Positions 36,522 through 46,096 of a stretch of DNA of 64,000 nucleotides are shown here, in pieces. Source of the DNA: G965237725 sp965237725 (lineage in GTDB: Bacteria > Pseudomonadota > Gammaproteobacteria > Arenicellales > Poriferihabitantaceae); NCBI GenBank assembly GCA_965237725.1, contig OZ250151.1, forward strand, positions 2,542,001 through 2,606,000, given 5' to 3'. Position 1 is the first letter of the stretch; each line of letters begins with the position of its first letter. Under the pieces are notes generated by a model, which did no database searches, was not told the DNA's origin, and saw only the letters and a list, made by a program, of their open reading frames with translations. A program made the translations under genes and the position numbers.

Positions 36522-38672
36522 CTAAAACCGGCCGTAATAACCTTCTTTGAGTGCATCGAACAGATTTGCTGCAGTATGCATTTCGCCATCGTATTCGATC
36601 TCTTCGTTACCCTTTACTTCAACCACCTCACCATTTTCCAGGGTGAACTGGTACCTGGTGTTTTCCAGATCTTCTTCCTTGACCAGCACGCCCTGAAATA
36701 CTTCGGGGTTAAATCTAAAGGTTGTGCAACCTTTCAATCCTTTCTCCCAGGCATATTTGTATATATCCTGAAATTCTTCAAATTCAAAATCAGTAGGCAC
36801 ATTGGCGGTTTTTGAAATTGAAGAATCAACCCATTTCTGCGCAGCGGCTTGAACGTCTACATGCTGCTTGGGTGCAATATCATCGGTGGTCAAAAAGTAA
36901 TCGGGTAATTTATTGTTTTCATCATCCGCCAATGGAATCGCATCCTGATTGACCAGTTCGCGATAGGCCAGCAATTCAAATGAAAGTACATCTACTTTTT
37001 CCTTGGACTTTTTACCCTCTCTGATAACGTTGCGGCTGTACATATGTGCGAAGGTTGGCTCAATACCATTACTCACATTATTGGCCAGTGACAAACTAAT
37101 GGTCCCGGTTGGCGCGATGGAAGTATGATGGGTGTAACGACAACCCTTGATCGCAATTTCGTTTTGCAGTTCTTCGGGGAATTGCTGCATGTACCGACTG
37201 TATTTTCCCATTAACACCGAACCCTTGACGATATCGCCGGGTCGGTAGCCATGTTCTTTCATTTCCGGGCGCTTGACCAGCATCTCTTTGGTTACCGTAT
37301 AGTCCGCTTCAAGAACCGGCGCTATGCCTTTTTCTTTAGCCAACTCCACACCAACTTTCCAGCCGACTTCTGCCATTTCCCTGGCCACACTTTCGGTAAA
37401 TTCCAGGGACGCGTCATCGCCATATTTGAGCTGCAGCATAGTTAGGGTGGACCCCAGGCCCAGAAAACCCATACCGTGGCGACGCTTGGCAATGATTTCT
37501 TCACTCTGTTTTTCCAGCGGCAGGCCATTGATATCCACAACGTTGTCGAGCATGCGCGAAAACACCCCTACAACTTCACGGTATTTTTCCCAGTCAAATT
37601 TTGCCTGGGGAGTGAACGGATCGATTACAAATTTGGTCAGATTCACCGAGCCCAGCAGGCATGCACCATAAGGTGGCAATGGTTGCTCGCCACAAGGATT
37701 GGTTGCGCGAATATTTTCGCAGAACCAGTTGTTATTCATTTCATTAATTCGGTCCACCAAAATAAATCCGGGCTCAGCATAGTCATAGGTGGAATTCATG
37801 ATCAGATTCCACAGGCGCTTTGCCGGCAGGGTGTTGTAAACCCGACAGGCTACCTGATCGAGATCATTAGTAGTGTAGTCCGTGGTGTGGGACCAGGGAC
37901 GCCAGATGATTTCAAATTCTTCGCTTTCAATTTCCTGACGGGTTGCTGGGAAATATAATTTCCACTGGGTGTCATTATGAACCGCCTGCATAAATTCATC
38001 GGTGATCAGGCAGGACAAATTAAACTGGCGGAGTCGCCCGTTTTCTCTTTTGGCTCGAACAAATTCCAGGATGTCCGGATGGGAAATATCAAATGTGCCC
38101 ATTTGTGCACCCCGCCTGCCCCCGGCGGAGGACACGGTGAAACACATGGAGTCAAATATATCCATAAAAGACAGCGGGCCGGAGGTATGCGCTCCGGCAC
38201 CGCTGACAAAGGCGCCCTTGGGACGCAAGGTGGAGAATTCGTAACCAATACCGCATCCGGCTTTCAGCGTCATGCCTGCTTCGTGAGCGGAACTGAGCAC
38301 CCCATCCATAGAATCCGGAATGGTTCCGGATACGGTGCAGTTTATTGTGCTGGTCGCAGGCTTATGCTCAAGGGCACCTGCGTTGGACGTAATTCGTCCA
38401 GCCGGAATTGCACCGTGTTGAAGTGCCCATAGAAACTTTCCATGCCATTCTTTTTGTTTGGCTTTGGTTTGTTCAACCTCGGATAATGCTCGGGCAACCC
38501 GGTTATAGGTTGCGTCGATGTCTTTATCCACGGGTTCACCCTTCATGGTTTTTAGACGATACTTCTTATCCCATATATCGATAGAAGCCGGTTGAAGCGC
38601 TACGTCTTCCAGGGTTTTGCTTTTTGCTTCACCCTTGTTATTGGCTTTATTGGCTACGCTGGCCATTTTCAT
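36522..38672 (-). CDS. nrdJa: B12-dependent (class II) ribonucleotide reductase, large subunit NrdJa
   Basis: About 716 residues from the ATG at 38672. The reading frame continues to a GTG at 38690, but that GTGAGG stretch is better explained as the Shine-Dalgarno. Class II features include PAGRITSNAG, the redox Cys in STINCTVSGTIPDS, the N-x-C-x-E radical site in NPCGEQPLPPYGACLLG and the substrate loop RRHGMGFLGLG. The enzyme reduces ribonucleotides using adenosylcobalamin. In this split form the C-terminal redox tail is supplied by NrdJb downstream. Length fits the Pseudomonas-type NrdJa. GTTGTAACAAAG is found about 25 bp upstream of the start. Confidence 0.92.
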   Translation of the reverse strand: MKMASVANKANNKGEAKSKTLEDVALQPASIDIWDKKYRLKTMKGEPVDKDIDATYNRVARALSEVEQTKAKQKEWHGKFLWALQHGAIPAGRITSNAGALEHKPATSTINCTVSGTIPDSMDGVLSSAHEAGMTLKAGCGIGYEFSTLRPKGAFVSGAGAHTSGPLSFMDIFDSMCFTVSSAGGRRGAQMGTFDISHPDILEFVRAKRENGRLRQFNLSCLITDEFMQAVHNDTQWKLYFPATRQEIESEEFEIIWRPWSHTTDYTTNDLDQVACRVYNTLPAKRLWNLIMNSTYDYAEPGFILVDRINEMNNNWFCENIRATNPCGEQPLPPYGACLLGSVNLTKFVIDPFTPQAKFDWEKYREVVGVFSRMLDNVVDINGLPLEKQSEEIIAKRRHGMGFLGLGSTLTMLQLKYGDDASLEFTESVAREMAEVGWKVGVELAKEKGIAPVLEADYTVTKEMLVKRPEMKEHGYRPGDIVKGSVLMGKYSRYMQQFPEELQNEIAIKGCRYTHHTSIAPTGTISLSLANNVSNGIEPTFAHMYSRNVIREGKKSKEKVDVLSFELLAYRELVNQDAIPLADDENNKLPDYFLTTDDIAPKQHVDVQAAAQKWVDSSISKTANVPTDFEFEEFQDIYKYAWEKGLKGCTTFRFNPEVFQGVLVKEEDLENTRYQFTLENGEVVEVKGNEEIEYDGEMHTAANLFDALKEGYYGRF

Positions 38673-39107
38673 GCTTATTTTTTTCCTCACTCTTTGCTTT
38701 GTTACAACCTTAACGTCGTCAATCTATATGAATCTCACCTGATCCTTCTAAATTCCATATTCCTTACAAACACTCTAGAATCTTTCTCATGAATACTCCC
38801 CAAGTTGCTGATATATCCAATATTTTTGTAATCTAACACAAAAACTATATGTAGTGGGGAAGCGTTGATATTAAACCCTATATATGGGTTTCGTCAAAAT
38901 TATTTTTTCAATGCTGAGTTTTCAACGATTTATCCGCGTAATCTTGGTCGACATGGGTCACGGAGTGAAAATTTTGTAAAAATTCATCCCGTTTTTGAAT
39001 CCATTTTTGCAAATAATGGAAATATTTATGAAAAATAATTGCCTTTGAAGCCAAAAGTTTATGCCCAGGCAGGAAATCGCCCGACCGCCGACGCAACTGG
39101 AATATAA
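38673..39107. other. 435-bp intergenic region, no supported gene
   Basis: It lies between waaF and nrdJa (both minus strand) and should contain the nrdJ promoter. A 62-codon frame at 38908-39096 (minus) begins with a rare start codon and lacks a ribosome binding site. I do not recognise it and do not call it. Confidence 0.4.
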
Positions 39108-40106
39108 CTAGTCGATCAGATTTAAAACCCGTTCGGGCTTTAATTGATTAAGACAGTTCATGTGGCCCAGCGGGCATTCGCGCTTGAAACACGGACTGCA
39201 TTCCAGGTCCAACTTCAATCGATCGCTGTGAGGGGTGAGTGGAGGGGTAAATTTATCACTGGAAGAACCGTAAATGGCGATGACGTGACTGCCTACTGCG
39301 GCAGCCACATGCATCAGACCAGAGTCATTGGTAACCACAAATTTTGCCAGGGACATTAAATCGACAACTTCTCCCAGGCTGGTTTGCCCGCTTAAATTGA
39401 TGCATTTTCCGCCAGCCAGATCGTTGATGTATTCCGCAATTGAGCCGTCTTTTTCCGAGCCCAGAATCCAGACCTGCCAGCCCTTTGCTAATTTCGATCG
39501 GGCTACTTCAGCGTAATATTTCGCCGGCCATCTTTTCGCTGGACCGAATTCCGCCCCGGGGCAGAGCACTAAAACCGGTTTCACCGTTTTTAGCTTATGA
39601 ACTTTAAGGGTGTGCACCAGGGAATCCTGATCCGCACTCAGTTTGGGATTGGGCGGGTTTTCTGGAATGGAATCGTTCTTATCAAATCCAAGGGAAACAT
39701 ACCGCTGAACATTGCGTGGCAGAGCATGCTCATTTAACCGGCGAATATCGTTCAATAATCCCCAGCGTTGCTCGCCAACAAACCCGGTTCGTTTCGGAAT
39801 ACCGGCCAGCCATGGAATCAATGCGGATTTCAGCGATCCTGGTAGAACAATTGCCTGATCAAATTTGTAGTGTCGAATAGTTTTTGCCAATTTTCGGCGC
39901 ACACCGAGTTGTAACCGACCATGCCCCACGGGCATATCGATTACCCCGTCCACTTCAGACATGCGCTGCAGAATCGGCTCACTCCACCCCGGCGCCAGCA
40001 CGGTAATTTTTGTCTCCGGGGATTGTTGCCTGATGGTGATAAACAGGCTTTGGGCCATGACCATATCCCCCACCCAGGATGGGCCAACAATGAGTATTTG
40101 AGCCAT
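39108..40106 (-). CDS. waaF: ADP-heptose:LPS heptosyltransferase II
   Basis: A 332-residue GT9-family glycosyltransferase. WaaF features are ILIVGPSWVGDMVMAQSLF at the N-terminus, VLCPGAEFGPAKRWPAKYYAEVA at about 170-195, and the donor-binding VTNDSGLMHVAAAVGSHVIAIYGSS near 250-275, ending in CSPCFKRECPLGHMNCL. It adds the second heptose to the lipopolysaccharide inner core at the cytoplasmic face of the inner membrane. It follows ilvE and the zinc-ribbon gene on the same strand, an arrangement common in gammaproteobacteria. Confidence 0.92.
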   Translation of the reverse strand: MAQILIVGPSWVGDMVMAQSLFITIRQQSPETKITVLAPGWSEPILQRMSEVDGVIDMPVGHGRLQLGVRRKLAKTIRHYKFDQAIVLPGSLKSALIPWLAGIPKRTGFVGEQRWGLLNDIRRLNEHALPRNVQRYVSLGFDKNDSIPENPPNPKLSADQDSLVHTLKVHKLKTVKPVLVLCPGAEFGPAKRWPAKYYAEVARSKLAKGWQVWILGSEKDGSIAEYINDLAGGKCINLSGQTSLGEVVDLMSLAKFVVTNDSGLMHVAAAVGSHVIAIYGSSSDKFTPPLTPHSDRLKLDLECSPCFKRECPLGHMNCLNQLKPERVLNLID

Positions 40107-40175
40107 GTTATGTTGCAGGATTTATGCGGCCGTTGATCTGCATTTGATCAGCGGGAATCTGCCAGGAACTGGCAA

Positions 40176-40430
40176 CTAATGACCCGATTTAAGCGGGCCT
40201 TTTAACACAAAGCGGGTTCCGCAATAAGGGCAGAGTTCCTCACCACTGGCCTCAATGGGCAGATACACTTTGGGATGGGAATCCCACAGACGCTTATTGG
40301 GCATGGGACAGTGCAACGGTAAATCCTCCGCTGTGACTTCCACAACCTGATTGGCATTGGGCGTATCGCCTTCCGTCCCGGACGCCGTTGTATTTTCGCC
40401 GCTCATTGCCGGCTGTTTTTCATCAGACAT
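40176..40430 (-). CDS. Zinc-finger CHCC domain protein
   Basis: An 84-residue protein. The C-terminal 50 residues are a zf-CHCC domain with zinc ligands in LHCPMP, DSHPKVYLPI and ELCPYCGTRFVL. The N-terminal 30 residues are low-complexity and polar. The family is related to the zinc domain of the respiratory complex I accessory subunit NDUFS6, but the bacterial role is unclear. It overlaps the end of ilvE by 8 bp, so the two are translated together; the pairing is frequent in this class. Confidence 0.85.
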   Translation of the reverse strand: MSDEKQPAMSGENTTASGTEGDTPNANQVVEVTAEDLPLHCPMPNKRLWDSHPKVYLPIEASGEELCPYCGTRFVLKGPLKSGH

Positions 40431-41343
40431 AAGTTAACCAGTCCTCGTATTCCGGTATTTTGCCATGTACCGCATCAAAAAACCGACTCTGAATTTTTTC
40501 TGTAATCGGGCCGCGACCGCCTTTGCCAATCTGGCGATTGTCCAGTTCACGGATGGGGGTGATTTCCGCTGCAGTGCCGGTGAAAAAAGCTTCATCACAG
40601 ATATAGATTTCATCCCGGGTTATGCGCTTCTCCACAAGCTCCAGCCCCAGATCACCGATGATTGTAGCGGCGGTATTTCGGGTTATACCATCCAGTGCTG
40701 AAGTCAGGTCCGGGGTATAAACCACACCGTCACGGATGATGAACAGGTTTTCCCCGCTACCTTCCATGACCAGGCCGTTGGTATCCAGCAGCAATGCTTC
40801 ATCATAGCCGGTATCGATGGCTTCCTGGAGTGCCAGCATGGAGTTAATGTAGTGGCCATTGGCCTTAGCCCGACACATGCTTATATTGACGTGGTGTCGG
40901 GTATAAGAAGACACCCGAACCCGAATACCATTTTTCAGACTTTCATCACCAAGATAAGTACCCCACTCCCAGGCCGATACGCTCAGATGAACATTGAGAT
41001 TGTCCGCCCGAATGCCCATGCCTTCTGATCCGTAAAACGCCATGGGGCGAATGTACCCAGACTCAAGATTGTTTTGTCTAATCGATTCAATCTGGGCCTG
41101 GGTTACGGTTGCCTCATCAAAAGGAATTTTCATGCCAAGAATATGAGCCGAACGGAACAATCGTTGGGTATGTTCGTGGAGGCGAAAAATTGCGGTGCCA
41201 TTTTCAGCCTTGTAGGCACGCACACCTTCAAAAACCCCCATTCCATAGTGCAGAGTATGGGTCAGGACATGCACATTGGCTTCGCGCCAGGGCACCATTT
41301 TCCCATCCATCCATATCACACCATCACGATCACTAAACGACAT
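40423..41343 (-). CDS. ilvE: Branched-chain amino acid aminotransferase
   Basis: About 306 residues from the ATG at 41343, preceded by GGAG about 10 bp upstream; the open frame extends to 41370. Class IV aminotransferase features are HTLHYGMGVFEGVRAY near the N-terminus, CRAKANGHYINSMLALQEA with the PLP lysine region (about 150-168), and the signature ALDGITRNTAATIIGDLGLEL. It reversibly transaminates leucine, isoleucine and valine with 2-oxoglutarate in the cytoplasm. It forms an operon with the CHCC protein and waaF. Confidence 0.93.
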   Translation of the reverse strand: MSFSDRDGVIWMDGKMVPWREANVHVLTHTLHYGMGVFEGVRAYKAENGTAIFRLHEHTQRLFRSAHILGMKIPFDEATVTQAQIESIRQNNLESGYIRPMAFYGSEGMGIRADNLNVHLSVSAWEWGTYLGDESLKNGIRVRVSSYTRHHVNISMCRAKANGHYINSMLALQEAIDTGYDEALLLDTNGLVMEGSGENLFIIRDGVVYTPDLTSALDGITRNTAATIIGDLGLELVEKRITRDEIYICDEAFFTGTAAEITPIRELDNRQIGKGGRGPITEKIQSRFFDAVHGKIPEYEDWLTYV

Positions 41344-41392
41344 CTTTCTCTTTCTCCACAAATTTAACATTGGCCCAAAGATCGGGCCTGCT

Positions 41393-41440
41393 TGTTATTG
41401 GTTATTGGTTATCGGCTATTGGTTATTGGTTTTGGTCGGT
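41393..41440. repeat. Tandem TATTGGT-type repeat
   Basis: About five imperfect copies of TTATTGGT/TATCGGC-like heptamers follow one another in the 170-bp gap between ilvE and glnE. This is a short, low-complexity repeat that may vary in copy number by replication slippage. It lies close upstream of ilvE, where it could influence expression. Confidence 0.6.
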
Positions 41441-41511
41441 TTTTGCCCTGATTACAGAGCCACCAGAATTATGGCGAAATTATATCCGGTTTTGACCGGT
41501 TTGTTCAGCTC

Positions 41512-44409
41512 TTAAACAACGGGGTTGAAGGTATTATTCCAAATTGTTGATATTGCCTTGCGCTGGTCGAGCAACTGATCCTGCCGGGCCAGCACAGGTA
41601 AATCCATCAATTTCAAGTCCAGTGATTGGCGAAGGTAAGTCTGGTAACAGTCTAACAACTGCTCACCGGTCTCGAGTTCAATCAGGCCGAGCCCGGTTAA
41701 GCCAGCGACAAACTCGCCCATGGTTCGCGGTTCGACCAGCTCAACCTGGTCGCTGGCGTGACGTAATACCCAATATTGAATTAAAAACTCGATATCAACA
41801 ATACCCCCTTCATCGAGCTTGAGGTCGTAGTGCTCAGTGGTGGACTGGCAGTTGGCCTGGATCATTTTTTGACGCATAGTGATAACGTCCGCTTTCAACT
41901 GCTGGTCATCCCGCGCCATTACTATAATTGCTTTTCGCGCCGATTCGAATTTAATAATGAACCCACTACTTCCGCTTACTACCCGGGACCGCACCAGGGC
42001 CTGGTGCTCCCAGGTCCAGGCGTCATTCATCTGATAATCGAAAAATCCATTGAGTGATGTAACCAGGGTTCCGCTGCGACCGCTGGGTCGAAGTCGCATA
42101 TCCAGCGCGTATAAATTTCCCGCCTGGGTTCGAGTTGTAATTAGATGAATCAGTCGCCGACCCACCCGACTAAAGAACATCTCGATATCACCTTTGTTCA
42201 GCGCGGAATTATATTCATCCAGGTCATAACACACCACCACATCCAGGTCCGAGTTGTATCCAAGTTCGCCGCTGGCAAATTTTCCATAGGCAATCACCCC
42301 GGCTTCACAGGGCGCGGGACCCCGTTTTTTGCACACAAAAGCTATCGCATCAGCCAACACCATTTGCAATAACACTTCTGCCAGCCGGGTCAGGGCCTGA
42401 TGCACATCGTCCACCCGCAACACCCCGGATACATCCGCCGCGGCAATTCGCAACACCTGGGCTTGCTGAAATTCCCGCAAGCCATTCATTCTAGCTTCGT
42501 CATCATCTTCATCTATTTGCTCGAGACGATTATTCAGCTCCACTTCCAATGACGCATGGTCGCGGTTACGTATATCTATTAGCGGATTGAGCAATTCATC
42601 CAGAATCACCGGATGCTGACCGATGTGGTTTGATATCCACGGACTTGCAGCGCAAAGATGTAATAGCTGCTTGAGCGCAATGGGATTTTCAATTAACAAA
42701 CTGAGATACGCCGACCGACGTCCGATGGACTCCAGTACCGAAATAAACGCGGCGATGCCCCGTTCAGCCTCGCCATGGTTTGCCGCCTGTTGTAAGGCCA
42801 GCGGAATCAGCCGATCGATGCGATCTCTTTCGATCCCCGAAAACGCCTGATAAAGCCGGCCCCGCCGAAATTCATACAATAGCTGGGGGGTGGAATCCGC
42901 TTTTGAAAATCCCGCTGACAGCAGAGTGGCAATGGCATCATCGCGATCGAGTTTGCCTTCCCAGACATCCACCAGTTGAAATCTGGAATTGTCAATGGTT
43001 CCGGTCTGGCCTGCTTCGCCTTCCAGAATCAATTTGAATTGACTGTGGATTTCTGATCGTAGCTGATCCAGCCGGGCAACAAACCCGAACCAGTTATCGA
43101 AGCCCATAGAAAAAGCCAGGCGCGCTTGTTCAAACCCTGTGGTTGGAAGTTGCTGAGTCTGTCGATCTGCCACCATTTGCAGACGATGTTCGGTGTTCCT
43201 TAAAAATTCATAGCCTTCGATTAACCCATCCAGGACAGAATCATCGAGCACCCCAAGGCTCTGCAAAGCGGTAATGGCCTGATAAAGTGACTGGGTTCGC
43301 AGACGCTTTTCCCTGCCACCGCGTATCAGCTGGTGACTCTGCACCAGAAACTCGATCTCACGAATACCACCCCATCCAAGCTTAATATCGTGCTGTAAGC
43401 CCTTTTGTTTTAGCTCCCGCTGGATCATGGCTTTCATTTCCCGGATAGAATCGAATGCACCGAAATCCAGATATTTTCGATAGATAAAGGGCTTCAACAT
43501 GGCCAGCAGCTCATCTCCGGCATTTTTGTTGCCCGCCACCTGGCGCGCTTTGATCAGTGCATAACGCTCCCAGTTCCTGCCATGGGTTTGATAATAATGT
43601 TCCATTGCGGGGAAAGACAAAACCAGAGGCCCACTGGCGCCATTGGGCCGTAATCGCATGTCGGTACGAAATACCTGGCCGTCCGGGGTAATTTCATCCA
43701 GTGCGGCTACCAGTTTCTGGCCCAAACGGATAAAAAACTCCTGATTATCTATGCCCGCTTTATCCTTATCCGGGTGAGCCGTTGCTCCGGGCAGATCAAA
43801 AGCAAAAATTAAATCCACATCTGAAGAATAATTGAGCTCATAGCCGCCGAGTTTGCCGAGTCCAAGCACAACCATGTTCGCCGGATCACCGTTGTTGCCC
43901 TGGGGTTGACCATATCGCGTCTCCAGCGCACGCTGGTGAAAATGTAGTGCATTAATGATACAGCCATCGGCGAGTTCGGAAACCCCAGCAATGGTTTCTT
44001 CCAGATCCGACATGCCAGACAAATCCCGCCACGCCAGTCGAACCATCTCCCGCCGGCGAATTAGTCGTAAGCGCTGATGAAACGCCTTTTCATCAATGCA
44101 TTGCGCTAACTGATCGGTGATATTTTCCAGCAAAGCGTGGACTGGATACCTTCGATCGAGGTCGCCGCTGGTCAGCAGTTCATCCAGCAACTGGGGGTTG
44201 CGAATGCAACTGCTAGGGACAAAGTCGCTCGCCGCCCACACCGTTCTTAATTCAGCTCGGGCTGAACAGGTTTCCAGGAATCCCGGGCTCAGCCCACCAT
44301 CGGCCAGATCAACATCAGGAAGGCCTTTAATGACTTCGACGAATCGGGTCCAGTGATTGTCCGCAGCCTCTGCCAGGGGCCCTTCTAACCTGGGGCAATT
44401 TCTTGGCAT
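41512..44409 (-). CDS. glnE: Bifunctional glutamine synthetase adenylyltransferase/removase
   Basis: About 965 residues from the ATG at 44409; the open frame begins with TTG at 44427. Two nucleotidyltransferase domains are present, each followed by a helical (PII-uridylyltransferase-like) region. The N-terminal deadenylylase has GLGKLGGYELNYSSDVDLIF at about 185-205, and the C-terminal adenylylase has YGKFASGELGYNSDLDVVVC at about 715-735. The enzyme adds or removes AMP on glutamine synthetase in response to glutamine and PII, tuning nitrogen assimilation. Length is normal. It follows the M48 gene on the same strand. Confidence 0.93.
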   Translation of the reverse strand: MPRNCPRLEGPLAEAADNHWTRFVEVIKGLPDVDLADGGLSPGFLETCSARAELRTVWAASDFVPSSCIRNPQLLDELLTSGDLDRRYPVHALLENITDQLAQCIDEKAFHQRLRLIRRREMVRLAWRDLSGMSDLEETIAGVSELADGCIINALHFHQRALETRYGQPQGNNGDPANMVVLGLGKLGGYELNYSSDVDLIFAFDLPGATAHPDKDKAGIDNQEFFIRLGQKLVAALDEITPDGQVFRTDMRLRPNGASGPLVLSFPAMEHYYQTHGRNWERYALIKARQVAGNKNAGDELLAMLKPFIYRKYLDFGAFDSIREMKAMIQRELKQKGLQHDIKLGWGGIREIEFLVQSHQLIRGGREKRLRTQSLYQAITALQSLGVLDDSVLDGLIEGYEFLRNTEHRLQMVADRQTQQLPTTGFEQARLAFSMGFDNWFGFVARLDQLRSEIHSQFKLILEGEAGQTGTIDNSRFQLVDVWEGKLDRDDAIATLLSAGFSKADSTPQLLYEFRRGRLYQAFSGIERDRIDRLIPLALQQAANHGEAERGIAAFISVLESIGRRSAYLSLLIENPIALKQLLHLCAASPWISNHIGQHPVILDELLNPLIDIRNRDHASLEVELNNRLEQIDEDDDEARMNGLREFQQAQVLRIAAADVSGVLRVDDVHQALTRLAEVLLQMVLADAIAFVCKKRGPAPCEAGVIAYGKFASGELGYNSDLDVVVCYDLDEYNSALNKGDIEMFFSRVGRRLIHLITTRTQAGNLYALDMRLRPSGRSGTLVTSLNGFFDYQMNDAWTWEHQALVRSRVVSGSSGFIIKFESARKAIIVMARDDQQLKADVITMRQKMIQANCQSTTEHYDLKLDEGGIVDIEFLIQYWVLRHASDQVELVEPRTMGEFVAGLTGLGLIELETGEQLLDCYQTYLRQSLDLKLMDLPVLARQDQLLDQRKAISTIWNNTFNPVV

Positions 44410-44443
44410 CGCCAAATCGATTAACAAAACTGAAACGAAAAGT

Positions 44444-45904
44444 TTATTGGATGACCTTTATTAACTGACCCGCTTGTGGTTCACCATCGGGATACATGCC
44501 ATTCAACAATCGCAACCGATCTTCGGCGTACTTTCCAAGGTCGGTTTGTTTTGCCAGTTTTGCAAAGCTATCACCGGATTTTGCCCGAATCAGTTTTATA
44601 GATTTTGCCGTAGCATGTTTTAATTCACTGGACTTGAGTTTGCGAATGGATTTACCGGTGTCGATAAACAAGTTATCTGGCCGATCACCTTTGGCAAAAC
44701 CGGCAACCACAAAAACACTGTCTCTGTGGGGAACCGAGATGACCCGAAAAGGCCCATCACCAAACGGCGTCTGGCCCGAGGCGACACCGGTATAACTTCC
44801 GCCACTAATTGATTTCCCACTTTGCAGGTTCTGAAATTTTCGATGCAAATATTGTTTTGGTGACTCCCCGTTTTCGAGTTTGTCAATTTGCACAATCAAG
44901 GCGGCGTCACCGGCTGGGCTTATGGCCACCAATTGCTGGGGCTGATTCTCAATCCGCCAGCCATGGGGAAATGTCAGGGTGAAATCCAGGGGCTTGTGAT
45001 AAAAGCGATTGCCCCGGGTAATGCCCTGCTCTTCGCTGTGACCGAATGTGACCTGGTCCATTAGTTTCAGAAAATCTTCCGGATTGGTTTGAACTGCATC
45101 GGGATTTTTGAATTTGTCGGCGGCTCGAACCACCTCCTGGAGTCGCTGGTCATTTCGGGGGTGAGTTGAAAACACGCCATGGTATACCCGTGGTTGCCGA
45201 CCCTCCTCACGGGCCCGCTGCAACTCGAATTCTTCCTGGTTTTTTAGAATGCCCACGACCCCAAGCATTTTTTCCGGATCGTAGTCCGTAAGCGCCAGAT
45301 ATTCAGCGCCCAGACGATCTGCTTCTAGTTCATGGCTGCGTCCATAACCACGGATCAAAGCGCCGCCAAACTGACTCGAGGCCTGGGCGACCTGTTGGCT
45401 GCCCGTGGCGATGGTAGCAATCAATCCAATCAGGCCCGCAGCGGTTTGGGCGCCATGCTGACGCACACCATGACGCGCGGTAACGTGACCAATTTCATGG
45501 CCCAGAACCCCAGCCAGTTGTTCTTCATTATTCATATAGGCCATGATCCCCCGGGTTATATAGACATAGCCGCCGGGCAGCGCGAATGCGTTAACTTCGG
45601 GAGAGTCGAGTAATGTGAAATGAAAATCCAGATGACTGCGGTGACTTTGGTTAGCCAGTTTCTGCCCCAAACGATTCACATAGCTTTGCAGTTGTGGATG
45701 CTCGTATACATTGTATTGTTTAAGAATTTGTTCATTACTCTGGACGCCCAGGGCAATTTCCCTTTCTTCAGACATGAGCACAAAATCTGATTTTCCGGTC
45801 ACCGGATTAGTGGCACATCCCGAAGCAATGAGCGCTACCCCTAGCCCTAGCACGATTCGAGTTAGCCTGATCAGACGGGCTGTGTTAAATAAAATTGTGT
45901 TCAT
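44444..45904 (-). CDS. M48-family periplasmic metalloprotease, BepA-like lipoprotein
   Basis: A 486-residue protein. The signal peptide ends in a lipobox (ASGC), so it is likely a lipoprotein. NPVTGKSDFVLMSEEREIALG is typical of the M48 lipoprotein branch. The zinc motif HEIGHVTARHG lies at about 134-144, with a downstream HELEADRLGAEYL Glu ligand. Residues about 300-430 resemble an additional beta domain, and the C-terminal 50 (SGDSFAKLAKQ...QLIKVIQ) resemble a LysM unit. BepA-type enzymes oversee outer membrane protein and LPS-transport assembly. A chaperone/protease quality-control role is likely but inferred. Confidence 0.85.
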   Translation of the reverse strand: MNTILFNTARLIRLTRIVLGLGVALIASGCATNPVTGKSDFVLMSEEREIALGVQSNEQILKQYNVYEHPQLQSYVNRLGQKLANQSHRSHLDFHFTLLDSPEVNAFALPGGYVYITRGIMAYMNNEEQLAGVLGHEIGHVTARHGVRQHGAQTAAGLIGLIATIATGSQQVAQASSQFGGALIRGYGRSHELEADRLGAEYLALTDYDPEKMLGVVGILKNQEEFELQRAREEGRQPRVYHGVFSTHPRNDQRLQEVVRAADKFKNPDAVQTNPEDFLKLMDQVTFGHSEEQGITRGNRFYHKPLDFTLTFPHGWRIENQPQQLVAISPAGDAALIVQIDKLENGESPKQYLHRKFQNLQSGKSISGGSYTGVASGQTPFGDGPFRVISVPHRDSVFVVAGFAKGDRPDNLFIDTGKSIRKLKSSELKHATAKSIKLIRAKSGDSFAKLAKQTDLGKYAEDRLRLLNGMYPDGEPQAGQLIKVIQ

Positions 45905-46096
45905 TTCAATTCCTGTATTTCATGATACTTAAGGATATGATACTCCAATGGTTTGAATTGGGACTATGAATTAAACACAAATCTAATTTGTGCTCAAATC
46001 AATTTTACCCCCCCTCGGAACTCAAGGCCCGAAACCAATGGCCCGGAACCAATGGCTTGGTCAGATTAGCAACAAGACCACTATAATAGCAATGCA

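Noticed and set aside
38908..39096. 62-codon minus-strand frame after waaF
   Set aside because: Rare start codon, no ribosome binding site and no recognisable domain.
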